A stretch of DNA of 64,000 nt from Bacteroidota bacterium (lineage in GTDB: Bacteria > Bacteroidota > Bacteroidia > Bacteroidales > UBA10428). Below the pieces are notes generated by a model. It was not told the DNA's origin. It did not search any database and was given only the letters and a program-made list of their open reading frames with translations. The stretch spans positions 1 through 64,000 of the forward strand of contig JAEZZA010000004.1 in assembly GCA_023442525.1 (NCBI GenBank), written 5' to 3'. Positions 27,042-36,356 of this stretch are shown here, in pieces. Positions within the stretch are counted from its first letter, which is position 1; the number at the start of each line of letters is the position of its first letter. Position numbers and translations under genes: made by a program.

Positions 27042-28192
27042 TACGGACTCCAAAGCTGGTATTCGGACCGGGTAAATTATCGGGATTACCATCGTTGATT
27101 GCAGGAAGGGGAAGCAACGTACTGGTAATTACCGGTGCGAATTCGTACAAACATAACCCTCCGGTTCAGGAACTATTTACCCGGCTTGAACGAAATAATC
27201 TTCATGTACATATTGAAAATCTGGCAAATGAACCCACTCCGGATGACATTGACCGGATAACAAACCGGTTCGGTGCCGGAGAAATCGATCTGGTGATCTC
27301 AATAGGAGGGGGAAGCGTTATCGATGCCGGAAAGGCCGTATCGGCCATGTTAAAGCAGCGCGGGAATGTAAAAGATTACCTCGAAGGTGTAGGTACAAAA
27401 TCACCTTCCGGTGAAAAGCTGTTTTTTGTTGCAGTGCCTACTACCTCCGGAACAGGTAGTGAATCTACTTCCAATGCTGTGATTACACAAATTGGTGCGA
27501 ATGGTTTTAAAAGATCGCTGAGGCATGAAAATTTTGTGCCCGACCTGGCAATAGTTGATCCGGTTCTCACACTTGGCTGTCCCCCCGGTATTACGGCAGC
27601 CAGCGGAATGGATGCATTTACTCAGTTGCTGGAATCGTATCTGTCCACTAAAGCCAGTCCATTTACTGATGCCCTGGCACTGGATGGTATTTGGCATATT
27701 AAAAACAGCATCGAGAATGCCGTTTTCAGAGGAGATGATATTCAGGCAAGATCGGGTATGGCATACGCGGCATTTCTTTCGGGAATTACACTCTCCAATG
27801 CAGGATTAGGACTGGTCCATGGCTTTGCATCTGCTGTTGGCGGATATTACCAGGTTCCTCACGGCACTGTATGCGGTACGATGATGGGTACAGTGAATCG
27901 TTGGAACGTGAATGAATTGCTTACCATAAGCGTTCCCACTGTTGCTCATGAGAAATACACCCATGTGGGTAAATTACTTTCCGGAAATTCTGAAAAGAAT
28001 CCTGACTGGTATATGAAATTTGCCGCCGGTTACTTTGAACAGTTAACAGAAATATTGGGAATTAAGAAATTGAGTGAATTTGGTGTCGATGAACAGTCGA
28101 TTGAGAAAATTATAGCTGTTACCGATCATAAAGCCAATCCGGTAAAATTCAATAATGAGGCCTTAAGTGAAATGATAAGGAGCAGGTTATAG
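27020..28192 (+). CDS. Iron-containing (group III) alcohol dehydrogenase
   Basis: 390 residues. NAD-binding SIGGGSVIDAGKAV, and metal ligands spread over GMDAFTQLLESYLS and GLVHGFASAVGGYYQVPHGTVCG, are the Fe-ADH signatures. Members reduce aldehydes or ketones. It lacks the N-terminal Ald domain of AdhE. It is downstream of and overlaps the ABM gene, and converges on the GH26 gene 9 nt away. Confidence 0.92.
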   Translation: MADSFNLIRTPKLVFGPGKLSGLPSLIAGRGSNVLVITGANSYKHNPPVQELFTRLERNNLHVHIENLANEPTPDDIDRITNRFGAGEIDLVISIGGGSVIDAGKAVSAMLKQRGNVKDYLEGVGTKSPSGEKLFFVAVPTTSGTGSESTSNAVITQIGANGFKRSLRHENFVPDLAIVDPVLTLGCPPGITAASGMDAFTQLLESYLSTKASPFTDALALDGIWHIKNSIENAVFRGDDIQARSGMAYAAFLSGITLSNAGLGLVHGFASAVGGYYQVPHGTVCGTMMGTVNRWNVNELLTISVPTVAHEKYTHVGKLLSGNSEKNPDWYMKFAAGYFEQLTEILGIKKLSEFGVDEQSIEKIIAVTDHKANPVKFNNEALSEMIRSRL

Positions 28193-28200
28193 CAATTTGC

Positions 28201-29352
28201 TTATTTGATCATTTGATACAGCTCCGGCAGGTCTTTTTCAAATATAGTGAACGTATCTGCTTCAAAAGCAATAAAATCAGCTGCGCTTCTCTGTCCCTCA
28301 AATGGGGTGTAATAGTTCTTCAGATTGGCATTTTTCCATACCATGAGCCATGAAATATTTCGTGCGAGTGAATCTTCACGGATCGATTTCAACAAATACT
28401 GCGTCCACCAGTTGCGAATGGGAATTCCGTTAAAACCGCATTCTGTGAGGGCTGCCAGCTTATTTCGTTCGTTGGAAATTTTAACCAGTACACGGAGCTG
28501 AGCAATACCGTTCGAGATGGACGAGCCCGTTTGAAAATCCCAGTAGTTTTCAGTTCCAAGAATATCCACCCATTTATCACCCGGATACCTCTCCAAATAT
28601 TGTGACTCGGAATTAAACATATCGGATGAAAATGCATACAGGAGGTTATGAACGTGCAGGGAATCTCTCAGATAGGTCACCGTGAATTTCCATAAAGCCT
28701 TATACTCTTCGGGAGTGCATCGGCCTTTTCCCCACCAGAACCAGTTGCCGTTATTTTCATGGAATGGCCGGAATATTACAGGTACCAGGGCCCCGTTTGC
28801 ATTTTTGAGATCTTTAAAAAATGCACCAGCTTTACGAAGTTCCGATTTGTAAAATTCGTTCAGAATGCTGTCGGGCAACAGCAATCTCACTGCAGGAGTC
28901 ACATCCCATGCGCTTCCCCCGGTAACCGGGTTATTCATATGCCAGGTGACCGTGTTTATACCTCCCCGGTCGAAAACTTCAATTATTCGGGTTCTGATGA
29001 CGCTAAACGGTATGCTGTCGGAATTTGATCCGTTTCCAACACCCGCAAGTTCATATCCATACAGAGCAGGATAATTTCCGGTCAGTTCTTTAATGTCGGA
29101 GCGTCCATTTTCCATTTTCCAGTTCACTCCTGTGAGGTTGGCATCCTGTTGGCCGAAAATGATGCCCTTTCCGCGTAAAGCTTTAAGATTCATCCATAAT
29201 GCCTTAGTTTCATACGTAAGTAATGAGTCAACAGGCAATTCAACTGCAATAGCCGGAGGGAGCAGTTTTATTTTCGAATCATCGGATTTTTTTACCTCAC
29301 GGGCACAAGAATGAATAAGAATGACTAATACCGCGGCACAAATTATCTTCAT
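28201..29352 (-). CDS. GH26 beta-mannanase-like lipoprotein
   Basis: 383 residues. A signal peptide with lipobox (VILIHSC, Cys about residue 16) predicts a lipoprotein. The (beta/alpha)8 catalytic domain shows FRPFHENNGNWFWWGKGR (acid/base Glu) and ALTECGFNGI (nucleophile Glu), the two GH26 catalytic stretches; IIFGQQDANLTGVNW is the usual start. It would cut beta-1,4-mannan at the cell surface. Its ATG overlaps the hisE stop by 4 nt, an unexpected ending for a histidine operon. No sus genes are nearby. Confidence 0.9.
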   Translation of the reverse strand: MKIICAAVLVILIHSCAREVKKSDDSKIKLLPPAIAVELPVDSLLTYETKALWMNLKALRGKGIIFGQQDANLTGVNWKMENGRSDIKELTGNYPALYGYELAGVGNGSNSDSIPFSVIRTRIIEVFDRGGINTVTWHMNNPVTGGSAWDVTPAVRLLLPDSILNEFYKSELRKAGAFFKDLKNANGALVPVIFRPFHENNGNWFWWGKGRCTPEEYKALWKFTVTYLRDSLHVHNLLYAFSSDMFNSESQYLERYPGDKWVDILGTENYWDFQTGSSISNGIAQLRVLVKISNERNKLAALTECGFNGIPIRNWWTQYLLKSIREDSLARNISWLMVWKNANLKNYYTPFEGQRSAADFIAFEADTFTIFEKDLPELYQMIK

Positions 29353-29642
29353 ACTGTTCTATGTCGTGATTCAAGTACATTGATAACGTCTTCGATACGG
29401 CAGCCTTTTTCAGTCAGTAGAACAAGCAAGTGATACAACAAATCCGCCGATTCGTTCAGAAATAACTCCTGATTGTTGTCTTTTGCCTCAATTACGAGTT
29501 CAACGGCTTCTTCACCCACTTTCTGGGCAATTTTGTTGATGCCTTTCTTAAAAAGGCTGGTGGTATATGAATTTTCAGGCATTTCTTGCTTTCGCCTGTC
29601 GATCAGGTCCTGAAGTTTGAATAGGAAATCAGTTTGAGACAT
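29349..29642 (-). CDS. hisE: Phosphoribosyl-ATP pyrophosphatase (HisE only)
   Basis: 97 residues covering only the PRA-PH step. The MazG-like helices carry KKGINKIAQKVGEEAVELVIEAKD and ESADLLYHLLVLL, which bind Mg and pyrophosphate. Many Bacteroidota have a fused HisIE of about 200 residues, but no HisI (PRA-CH) domain precedes this one: only a 50-nt spacer with a repeat separates it from hisF. HisI must be encoded elsewhere in the genome. It is coupled to the GH26 gene by a 4-nt overlap. Confidence 0.93.
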   Translation of the reverse strand: MSQTDFLFKLQDLIDRRKQEMPENSYTTSLFKKGINKIAQKVGEEAVELVIEAKDNNQELFLNESADLLYHLLVLLTEKGCRIEDVINVLESRHRTV

Positions 29643-29643
29643 T

Positions 29644-29671
29644 GTATGAAGTATGAAGTATGAAGTATGAA
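29644..29671. repeat. 7-nt tandem repeat (GTATGAA)4
   Basis: Four perfect copies of GTATGAA fill the spacer directly upstream of the hisE start codon (minus strand TTCATAC). The array reaches to within 2 nt of the hisE ATG, so copy-number change would alter the hisE translation-initiation region. Confidence 0.9.
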
Positions 29672-29692
29672 GTTAGAAATTCAACATCAAAT

Positions 29693-30448
29693 TTATATTC
29701 TTATCGGTATTCGTTTTTCGGAAAGGAAATGTTTCAGGTCGGGTATGGATATTTCATTAAAATGGAAGATGCTGGCGGCAAGGCCGGCATCGGCTTTCCC
29801 AACCGTAAAAACCTCGGCAAAATGTTCCATGTTTCCGGCACCTCCCGATGCGATTACCGGGATATTCAGGAGATCCGACAATTTTGCAAGAGCCTGACAT
29901 GCGAAGCCGTTTTTTGTGCCGTCATGATTCATCGAAGTGAACAGGATTTCACCGGCACCACGGTCCTGACATTCCTTTGCCCAGCTATAAAGTTCCTTTT
30001 CCGTGGCAATCCGACCTCCATTGATGTATGCGGTCCATTGACCGTTTTCTTCTTTTGCATCAATGGCAATTACCACAAACTGGCTCCCGAAATTTTTTGC
30101 CATGAGGTCAATTAATTGCGGATTGCGTATTGCAGCTGAATTCAGCGATACCTTATCGGCCCCTGCCGCCAGTAAGGCTTCAATGTCGCTCAACTCGCTG
30201 ATTCCGCCACCCACGGTAAAGGGAATGTTGAGATGAAGGGCAATTCTTTTAACCAGGTCGACAAATGTTTTTCTTTTTTCGTGACTGGCAGTAATGTCGA
30301 GAAATACAAGCTCATCAGCGCCCTGCTGTGCATAGGCTGCGCCCATTTCAACCGGGTCGCCGACTTCGCGAATATTTACAAAATTAATCCCCTTAACAGT
30401 CTGCCCGTCTCTAACATCAAGACAGGGAATGATTCTTTTTGAAAGCAT
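29693..30448 (-). CDS. hisF: Imidazole glycerol phosphate synthase, cyclase subunit
   Basis: 251-residue (beta/alpha)8 barrel. It begins MLSKRIIPCLDVRDGQTVKG with catalytic Asp11; the second catalytic Asp is in VVIAIDAKEENG. Phosphate-binding repeats GGGISELSDIEALLAAGADKV and ASGGAGNMEHFAEV are intact. With HisH it makes imidazole glycerol phosphate and AICAR from PRFAR and glutamine. Confidence 0.97.
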   Translation of the reverse strand: MLSKRIIPCLDVRDGQTVKGINFVNIREVGDPVEMGAAYAQQGADELVFLDITASHEKRKTFVDLVKRIALHLNIPFTVGGGISELSDIEALLAAGADKVSLNSAAIRNPQLIDLMAKNFGSQFVVIAIDAKEENGQWTAYINGGRIATEKELYSWAKECQDRGAGEILFTSMNHDGTKNGFACQALAKLSDLLNIPVIASGGAGNMEHFAEVFTVGKADAGLAASIFHFNEISIPDLKHFLSEKRIPIRI

Positions 30449-30491
30449 TTTATATAGTATCTTCTAATTTACACTCCGGGACTCCAACTAT

Positions 30492-30554
30492 TCGTCCTGT
30501 CGCCCCGTCGTCCCGTCGCCCCGTCGGACCCTGAAACCCTGAAACCTCTTGAAC
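30492..30554. repeat. Composite spacer repeat: (TCGYCCYG)4 then CCCTGAAAC-type units
   Basis: Four 8-nt units TCGYCCYG run over 30492-30523, followed by CCCTGAAAC, CCTGAAAC and CTCTTGAAC at 30529-30554. The last three resemble the 9-nt CYYTGGAAC family at the window start. A short duplication (ATCCAGT at 30555-30569) follows. All lie in the 121-nt hisF-hisA spacer. Confidence 0.75.
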
Positions 30555-30569
30555 ATCCAGTATCCAGTA

Positions 30570-31289
30570 TCAAATGAATTCCCTAAGCTCCTCCAGCTTA
30601 ATCCTTCCCTCATAAAGCGACTTCCCGATCACCGCTCCGGCTACACCGGCATTCTCGAGTTCTTTTAACTCATCTACAGAACTGATACCGCCGCTGGCAA
30701 TAATTTCCAGAGAGGGAAATTCACTTACCATGTATTTGTATAGCGCTACCGATGATCCCTGCATTAAACCGTCTTTTGCAATATCCGTGCATAGTACCTG
30801 TTTTATGCCCATGCATTTGTAAAAATCAAGAAATTCATGAATGTCAATTTCGGTAATTTGTGTCCATCCCGAAACTGCTATTTTCCTGTCCTTTACATCA
30901 GCAGCAAGAATGATTTTCTCAGGTCCGTAAGCAAACAACCAGTCCTGGAACAGATCCCTTTCAAGTACAGCCACACTGCCTATCACGGCTATTTTGGCAC
31001 CGCTGTCGTAAACCAGCTTCAGATCGCAGTCCGATTTAATACCTCCCCCAAAGTCAACTATAAGCGAGGTTTTAGAAGTAATCCGCTCGAGTGATCCATA
31101 GTTCACCACATGACTGTCGCGTGCTCCGTCGAGATCAACAACATGAAGTCTTTTAAAGCCGTTATCTTCGAAGCGTTTTGCGGCATCCAGAGGATCCTCG
31201 TCATATACTTTTTTATTGTTGTAATTTCCCTGCTCCAGGCGTACGCATTTACCTCCCAGGATATCAATTGCCGGAATAAGTGTGATCAT
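30570..31289 (-). CDS. hisA: ProFAR isomerase
   Basis: 239-residue (beta/alpha)8 barrel, a paralogue of HisF. The N terminus ITLIPAIDILGGKCVRLEQG carries catalytic Asp8 and the second half LCTDIAKDGLMQGSS the matching Asp. It isomerises ProFAR to PRFAR. Its start overlaps the hisH stop by 4 nt, so the two are translationally coupled. Confidence 0.96.
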   Translation of the reverse strand: MITLIPAIDILGGKCVRLEQGNYNNKKVYDEDPLDAAKRFEDNGFKRLHVVDLDGARDSHVVNYGSLERITSKTSLIVDFGGGIKSDCDLKLVYDSGAKIAVIGSVAVLERDLFQDWLFAYGPEKIILAADVKDRKIAVSGWTQITEIDIHEFLDFYKCMGIKQVLCTDIAKDGLMQGSSVALYKYMVSEFPSLEIIASGGISSVDELKELENAGVAGAVIGKSLYEGRIKLEELREFI

Positions 31290-31885
31290 AGCTCGATAAA
31301 GTTTTTAAGTATTTGTGAACCTGTCATTCCGCTTTTTTCGGGATGGAACTGAGTTGCATAAAAATTCTCCTTATGCAACGCTGCACTGAAAGTTATTCCG
31401 TAATCACATGAGGCTATAGTGTCGGCCCCGGTTGATGCATAATAACTATGTACAAAGTAAGCATAGCCATTGTGCAGATCACCTTCAAACAACCTGCTCT
31501 TCAAATCGTTGATACGGTTCCAGCCCATATGGGGAACTTTAATCCTTGTGTCGTCCTGAAATCCCGGAGTGAATTTCTTCACTTCTTCGTCAAAAATACC
31601 AATACATTGGGTATCTCCTTCTTCAGAATATCGGCACATCAACTGGAGGCCCAGACATATTCCAAGAACCGGCTGCTTCAGATCGAGGATCAGTTTATCC
31701 AGGTTCCGGTTCTTCAGGTAATCCATGGTTGTAGCGGCTTCACCGACTCCCGGAAATATTATCCGGTCGGCAGATTTTATTTCAGCATGATCATCGGTTA
31801 TGAGAGCATTAATTCCAAGTCGTTGCAAGGCATAGTCGACCGACATGATGTTCCCCGCGTTGTATTTGATGATTACAACTTTCAT
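31286..31885 (-). CDS. hisH: Imidazole glycerol phosphate synthase, glutaminase subunit
   Basis: 199-residue class I glutamine amidotransferase. The nucleophile Cys lies in VLGICLGLQLM and the His-Glu pair in FYATQFHPEKSG. It channels ammonia to HisF. It lies downstream of purU after a 74-nt spacer that contains a GTTTCAATG/GTTTCATTG doublet. Confidence 0.96.
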   Translation of the reverse strand: MKVVIIKYNAGNIMSVDYALQRLGINALITDDHAEIKSADRIIFPGVGEAATTMDYLKNRNLDKLILDLKQPVLGICLGLQLMCRYSEEGDTQCIGIFDEEVKKFTPGFQDDTRIKVPHMGWNRINDLKSRLFEGDLHNGYAYFVHSYYASTGADTIASCDYGITFSAALHKENFYATQFHPEKSGMTGSQILKNFIEL

Positions 31886-31959
31886 CTATTAGTAACGTTT
31901 CAATGGTTTCATTGTTTGCATCCGTTAAATCGTCATCGACGGATTCGCACGTTTATTTT

Positions 31960-32835
31960 CTAATTAAAAACTACCGTCCGGTTGTTAAACACCAGAATCC
32001 TTCGATGCAGATGAAGCAAAATGGCCCTCGAAAGCACCAGCTTTTCCACATCTTTTCCTTTCATAATCAGCCGTTCGATGGAATCGCGGTGAGTAACCCT
32101 CACCACGTCCTGATCGATAATGGGACCGGCATCCAGGTCGCAGGTAACATAATGACTTGTAGCACCAATAATTTTGACGCCTCTCTCATAGGCCGAATGG
32201 TAAGGCTTTGCTCCCGGAAAAGCCGGTAAAAACGAATGATGTATGTTGATAATCTCATTCGGATAAACACTTATGAATTTCTCACTGAGTACCTGCATGT
32301 ACCGGGCAAGCACAATAAAATCCACCTTGTGCTTTTTGAGCAGTTCGAGTTCGACTTTTTCTTTTTCTGCTTTGTTCCCGGCATTCTTTTCGATATGGTA
32401 AAAAGGAATATTAAACTGCCGGGCAACAGGTTCCAGATCGGTATGATTACTTATGACCAGAGGAATATCCACCTCCCATTCACCTGCATATACTCTGGAT
32501 AAAATATCATACAGGCAATGCGACATTTTTGAGACGAAGATGGCCATGCGGGGTTGCCTGTTGCTGAAATAGAGCTTCCATGTCATCTTGTATCTTTCAG
32601 CGATCAGTGTACCGAAATAATCCGCCAGTTTTTTTTCAGGGATCGTGAAACCCTCCATTTCCCATTCCACACGCATGTAAAATGTATTGTCAAGCCGGTC
32701 GACGTGTTCATCGAGAGTGATGATGTTCCCGTTATTGTCGTTTATAAAAGCCGTGATCACCGCAACAATTCCCTTGCTGTCGGGACAGTGTATAAGCAGG
32801 ATGGCTGAGTTTTTATTTCTGCGCGTAAGTGTCAT
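31960..32835 (-). CDS. purU: Formyltetrahydrofolate deformylase
   Basis: 291 residues. An N-terminal ACT domain (about 10-90: ILLIHCPDSKGIVAVITAFI) precedes a formyl-transferase hydrolase domain (about 95-285) with INIHHSFLPAFPGAKPYHSAYERGVKIIGATSHYV and a catalytic Asp in DLDAGPIIDQD. It hydrolyses 10-formyl-THF to formate and THF. It overlaps hisB by 4 nt and is fully embedded in the his operon, although it is not a histidine enzyme. The link may be one-carbon balance, because HisHF releases AICAR, which needs 10-formyl-THF. Confidence 0.94.
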   Translation of the reverse strand: MTLTRRNKNSAILLIHCPDSKGIVAVITAFINDNNGNIITLDEHVDRLDNTFYMRVEWEMEGFTIPEKKLADYFGTLIAERYKMTWKLYFSNRQPRMAIFVSKMSHCLYDILSRVYAGEWEVDIPLVISNHTDLEPVARQFNIPFYHIEKNAGNKAEKEKVELELLKKHKVDFIVLARYMQVLSEKFISVYPNEIINIHHSFLPAFPGAKPYHSAYERGVKIIGATSHYVTCDLDAGPIIDQDVVRVTHRDSIERLIMKGKDVEKLVLSRAILLHLHRRILVFNNRTVVFN

Positions 32836-33956
32836 AGCATTCCTTTTGTTGAAGGCAGGGATGTATCAAGAACATTTCGCCGGACGGCCATTTTTATGGA
32901 TTTAGCCAGGGCTTTGAATATGGCCTCGATTTTGTGGTGCTCGTTATTTCCCCGGGCTAAAATATTGAGGTTACATTTTGCTGAATCTGAAAACGATTTG
33001 AAAAAATGCATGAACATCTCGGTGGGCATCTCTCCGATTTTTTCCCTGGTGAATTCGGCATCCCACACAAGCCACGGGCGCCCGCCGAAATCAATCAAAA
33101 CCTGGGCCATACAATCGTCCATCGGCAGGGCGAATCCATATCGTTCAATGCCGGTTTTATTGCCGAGTGCCCGGTAAAAGCATTCACCAAGAGCCAGGGC
33201 TGTGTCTTCAATAGTATGATGCTCATCCACGTGAAGATCACCCTCGACCCTTACAACCAGGTCGCAGCCCGAATGCCGTGCAAGCTGGCTGATCATGTGA
33301 TCAAAAAAACCGAGACCCGTGGATATGTCATATTTTCCGGATCCGTCGAGGTTCAGCTCAACGGCGATTTTGGTTTCCGCTGTGTTACGCTCTACACGGG
33401 TTTTGCGAATCTCTCTTGAAACCAGTTCGAAAATTTCATCCCAGCTTTGTACCAACCATTCTGTCTCAATTCCCGATACATTCAGTTCGCCCTGGGAATG
33501 ATCATCGCCGGGTGCGTATAGAATTCCTTTTGTGCCCAGGTTTCGCGCAAGCCGGATATCTGTAAACCTGTCGCCTATTACATAAGAATTCTTAAGATCA
33601 TAATCTCCGCTGAGATACCGGGTAAGCATGCCAATTCCGGGTTTTCGCGTCGGCGCGTTATCCGAAGGCATTGAACGGTCGATCAGAATATCATCAAATT
33701 CAATTCCTTCGTTCTGAAATGCCTTTAACATTTTCGACTGAACAATCCGGAACGATTCTACGGGATAGCCTGCCGTACCCAGACCGTCCTGGTTGGATAC
33801 AATTACCAGCTCGTAATCGAGCAACTTTCGTATTTGGTAAAGGTTACGGAATACACCGGGCTTATATTCAAGCTTTTCAAGAGAGTCGACCTGGAAATCA
33901 ACCGGTGGCTCTTCGATCAGCGTTCCGTCACGATCGATGAAGAGGGCTTTTTTCAT
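32832..33956 (-). CDS. hisB: Bifunctional histidinol-phosphatase/imidazoleglycerol-phosphate dehydratase
   Basis: 374 residues from ATG 33956 (MKKALFIDRDGTLIEEPP); the longer frame to 34010 adds 18 unconserved residues. The N-terminal HAD phosphatase (FIDRDGTL, about 1-165) is fused to an IGPD domain (about 180-374) with metal-binding GFFDHMISQLARHSG and DEHHTIEDTALALGE. This is the E. coli-type fusion, also usual in Bacteroidota. Confidence 0.96.
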   Translation of the reverse strand: MKKALFIDRDGTLIEEPPVDFQVDSLEKLEYKPGVFRNLYQIRKLLDYELVIVSNQDGLGTAGYPVESFRIVQSKMLKAFQNEGIEFDDILIDRSMPSDNAPTRKPGIGMLTRYLSGDYDLKNSYVIGDRFTDIRLARNLGTKGILYAPGDDHSQGELNVSGIETEWLVQSWDEIFELVSREIRKTRVERNTAETKIAVELNLDGSGKYDISTGLGFFDHMISQLARHSGCDLVVRVEGDLHVDEHHTIEDTALALGECFYRALGNKTGIERYGFALPMDDCMAQVLIDFGGRPWLVWDAEFTREKIGEMPTEMFMHFFKSFSDSAKCNLNILARGNNEHHKIEAIFKALAKSIKMAVRRNVLDTSLPSTKGML

Positions 33957-34029
33957 ATTGTTTGGGACTAATGGACATTTGAAACATTTGTAAATTAATA
34001 CTGCAACCAATTGGCCTGAAACATAATAC

Positions 34030-35061
34030 CTAGTACTGTTCCAGGTAATTCAGCAACAAACGGTTCTCCTCCGGAGATCCAACGGTAATCCGTAAAAATC
34101 CTTCACACAGGGCCACTTTCGAGCGGTCGCGTACAATCACCTTTTTACAGATCAGATAATTAAACACTTCCTGGGGATTGTCAAATTTCACCATCAGAAA
34201 ATTCGCATCGCTGGGTAAGATCTTTTTTACCATGGGCAAACGGGTAAGTTCTTTAACCAGGTATTGACGTTCATGTAAGATATCCCTGATCCATTTTTCT
34301 ACTCCCGCTGTATTCGAAAGGCATTCCATCGCCGTTTTCTGTGTGAGAATATTGATGTTATACGGATACTTGATCTTATTCAAAACCTGGATAATCTCTC
34401 TTGCTGCGTATGCCAGTCCCAACCGGATGCCTGCCATTCCCCATGCCTTGCTGAATGTCTGAAGTATTACCAGGTTCAGGAATTCTCCAAGACGGTCGCT
34501 CAGCGAAGATTCCTTTGAAAAATCAATATAAGCCTCATCAACCACTACCAATCCGTTAAAGGATCTTACCAGCTGCAGAACCGCATCCCGGTTCAGGCTG
34601 TTTGATGTAGGATTATTGGGCGAACAAAGGAAAAGGATTTTACTGTTTTCATCAGATGCGGATAACATGGCACTGGCATCGGGCTGATAATCGGCATCGA
34701 GCAGTACCTCGCGGATCTCAACATTATTTACGTTTGCACATACCTTATACATTCCGTAAGTAGGCTTAATGCTCACAATGTTGTCGTGCATGGGTTCACA
34801 GAAAGCCCTTATGAGAAGGTCTATGGCTTCATCGCTGCCGTTTCCGAGAAAAATATTCTCAACCGGAACATTTTTCACTTCCGAAATCTTCTTTTTCAGT
34901 TTTAGCTGTTGCGGATCGGGATACCGGTTCAGCGGATTGTTGAATGGATTTTCATTGGCATCGAGAAATACTGCTTCCTCGCCTTTGTATTCGTCACGTG
35001 CCGAAGAGTAGGGGACCATTTCCCTGATGTTCTTCCTGATTAGTTTATTAATATCCGGCAT
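34030..35061 (-). CDS. hisC: Histidinol-phosphate aminotransferase
   Basis: 343-residue fold-type I PLP enzyme. The cofactor Lys is in LQTFSKAWGMAGIRLG; FLCSPNNPTSNSL and VVVDEAYIDFS are the Asn and Asp contacts to PLP. It converts imidazole-acetol phosphate to histidinol phosphate. It starts 15 nt after hisD ends. Confidence 0.96.
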   Translation of the reverse strand: MPDINKLIRKNIREMVPYSSARDEYKGEEAVFLDANENPFNNPLNRYPDPQQLKLKKKISEVKNVPVENIFLGNGSDEAIDLLIRAFCEPMHDNIVSIKPTYGMYKVCANVNNVEIREVLLDADYQPDASAMLSASDENSKILFLCSPNNPTSNSLNRDAVLQLVRSFNGLVVVDEAYIDFSKESSLSDRLGEFLNLVILQTFSKAWGMAGIRLGLAYAAREIIQVLNKIKYPYNINILTQKTAMECLSNTAGVEKWIRDILHERQYLVKELTRLPMVKKILPSDANFLMVKFDNPQEVFNYLICKKVIVRDRSKVALCEGFLRITVGSPEENRLLLNYLEQY

Positions 35062-35076
35062 ATTTGTTTCTGTGCA

Positions 35077-36351
35077 TTATTTGATTCTGATGGCAACCGC
35101 ATTTTTATGCGCTTCAAGATTTTCGGTTTCTGCCATTTTCATTATGGCACTGCCGATATTCATAAGACCTTCACGCGTTAATTCCTGGAATGTGATCTTT
35201 TTAATGAACGAATCAAGATTTACTCCGCTGTACGCCTTGGCATATCCGCTGGTTGGCAGAGTGTGGTTAGTTCCTGAAGCATAATCTCCCGCGCTTTCAG
35301 TCGACCAGTGTCCAATGAATACCGACCCTGCATTGACGATTTTTGCCGACAATTCAGGGGCATTATCTGTGGAAATGATCAGGTGCTCGGGCGCGTAATC
35401 ATTCACCATCTCCATGATTTCGTCATAATTGCCGAGTACAAAACAACGGCTGTTTTTGAGCGAGGCCACAGCTATATCCCTACGGGGCAACAATTCAACC
35501 TGCCGTTTAACTTCGCTTACTACAGCCTCAGCGATCTTTTCGTTATTGCTGAACAGCAAAACCTGGCTGTCGGTTCCATGTTCAGCCTGCGATAACAGAT
35601 CGGCAGCTACAAAGGATGGATTGGACGATTCATCGGCCACTACGGCAAGTTCTGAGGGCCCCGCAGGCATATCTATTGCCACCAGTCCCCTCGAAACAAC
35701 CTGCTTGGCAGCAGTGACATATTGATTTCCGGGGCCGAATATCTTGTATACTTTTGGGATAGTTTGTGTACCATAAGCCATGGCAGCTATGGCCTGGGCT
35801 CCTCCAACTTTAAATATTCTTTTTATCCCTGAAACCTTTGCAGAATATAGCACTGCGGGATGAATACTGCCATCTGCCGATGGCGGAGTGCATAGTACGA
35901 TTTCTTTGCATCCTGCAATGCGGGCGGGAATAGCCAGCATGAGGACTGTTGAAAATAACGGTGCCGTTCCGCCGGGAATGTAAAATCCGACCTTTTCAAT
36001 CGCCAGGCTTTTCTGCCAGCAACTTACTCCCGGGTCTGTAATTACACGGTTGCCGGCTGAAACCTGCATAGTATGAAAGGCCTCAATATTGTCGCTTGCC
36101 TGTTTAATTGCATTTTTGAGCTCCTGATCTACGGATTTTTCTGCATTCTGATATTCCGTTTCTGTAACTTCGAACGATTGCAGAAGCACTTTATCAAATT
36201 TCAGGGAATATTCTCTGACAGCATCATCTCCTCTCATCCGTACTGCTTCGATAATGGGCGATACCAATGCATCTATATCGGCACTGCCGAGCAACGGTCG
36301 TTGCAACAGTTCAGACCATTCAGCTTTGGGCGGGTATTTAATTATTTTCAT
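35077..36351 (-). CDS. hisD: Histidinol dehydrogenase
   Basis: 424 residues, Zn- and NAD-dependent, catalysing the last two oxidations of the pathway. Conserved stretches include FYIPGGTAPLFSTVLM, AGPSELAVVADESS, AADLLSQAEHGTDSQ (zinc Gln and His) and SAGDYASGTNHTLPT. Normal length. Second gene of the operon, after a 54-nt spacer that holds a tandem repeat. Confidence 0.97.
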   Translation of the reverse strand: MKIIKYPPKAEWSELLQRPLLGSADIDALVSPIIEAVRMRGDDAVREYSLKFDKVLLQSFEVTETEYQNAEKSVDQELKNAIKQASDNIEAFHTMQVSAGNRVITDPGVSCWQKSLAIEKVGFYIPGGTAPLFSTVLMLAIPARIAGCKEIVLCTPPSADGSIHPAVLYSAKVSGIKRIFKVGGAQAIAAMAYGTQTIPKVYKIFGPGNQYVTAAKQVVSRGLVAIDMPAGPSELAVVADESSNPSFVAADLLSQAEHGTDSQVLLFSNNEKIAEAVVSEVKRQVELLPRRDIAVASLKNSRCFVLGNYDEIMEMVNDYAPEHLIISTDNAPELSAKIVNAGSVFIGHWSTESAGDYASGTNHTLPTSGYAKAYSGVNLDSFIKKITFQELTREGLMNIGSAIMKMAETENLEAHKNAVAIRIK

Positions 36352-36356
36352 AAGAA

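Noticed and set aside
33957..34010. Longer start for hisB
   Set aside because: The extra 18 residues precede the HAD motif that normally begins the protein; the ATG at 33956 fits the family.
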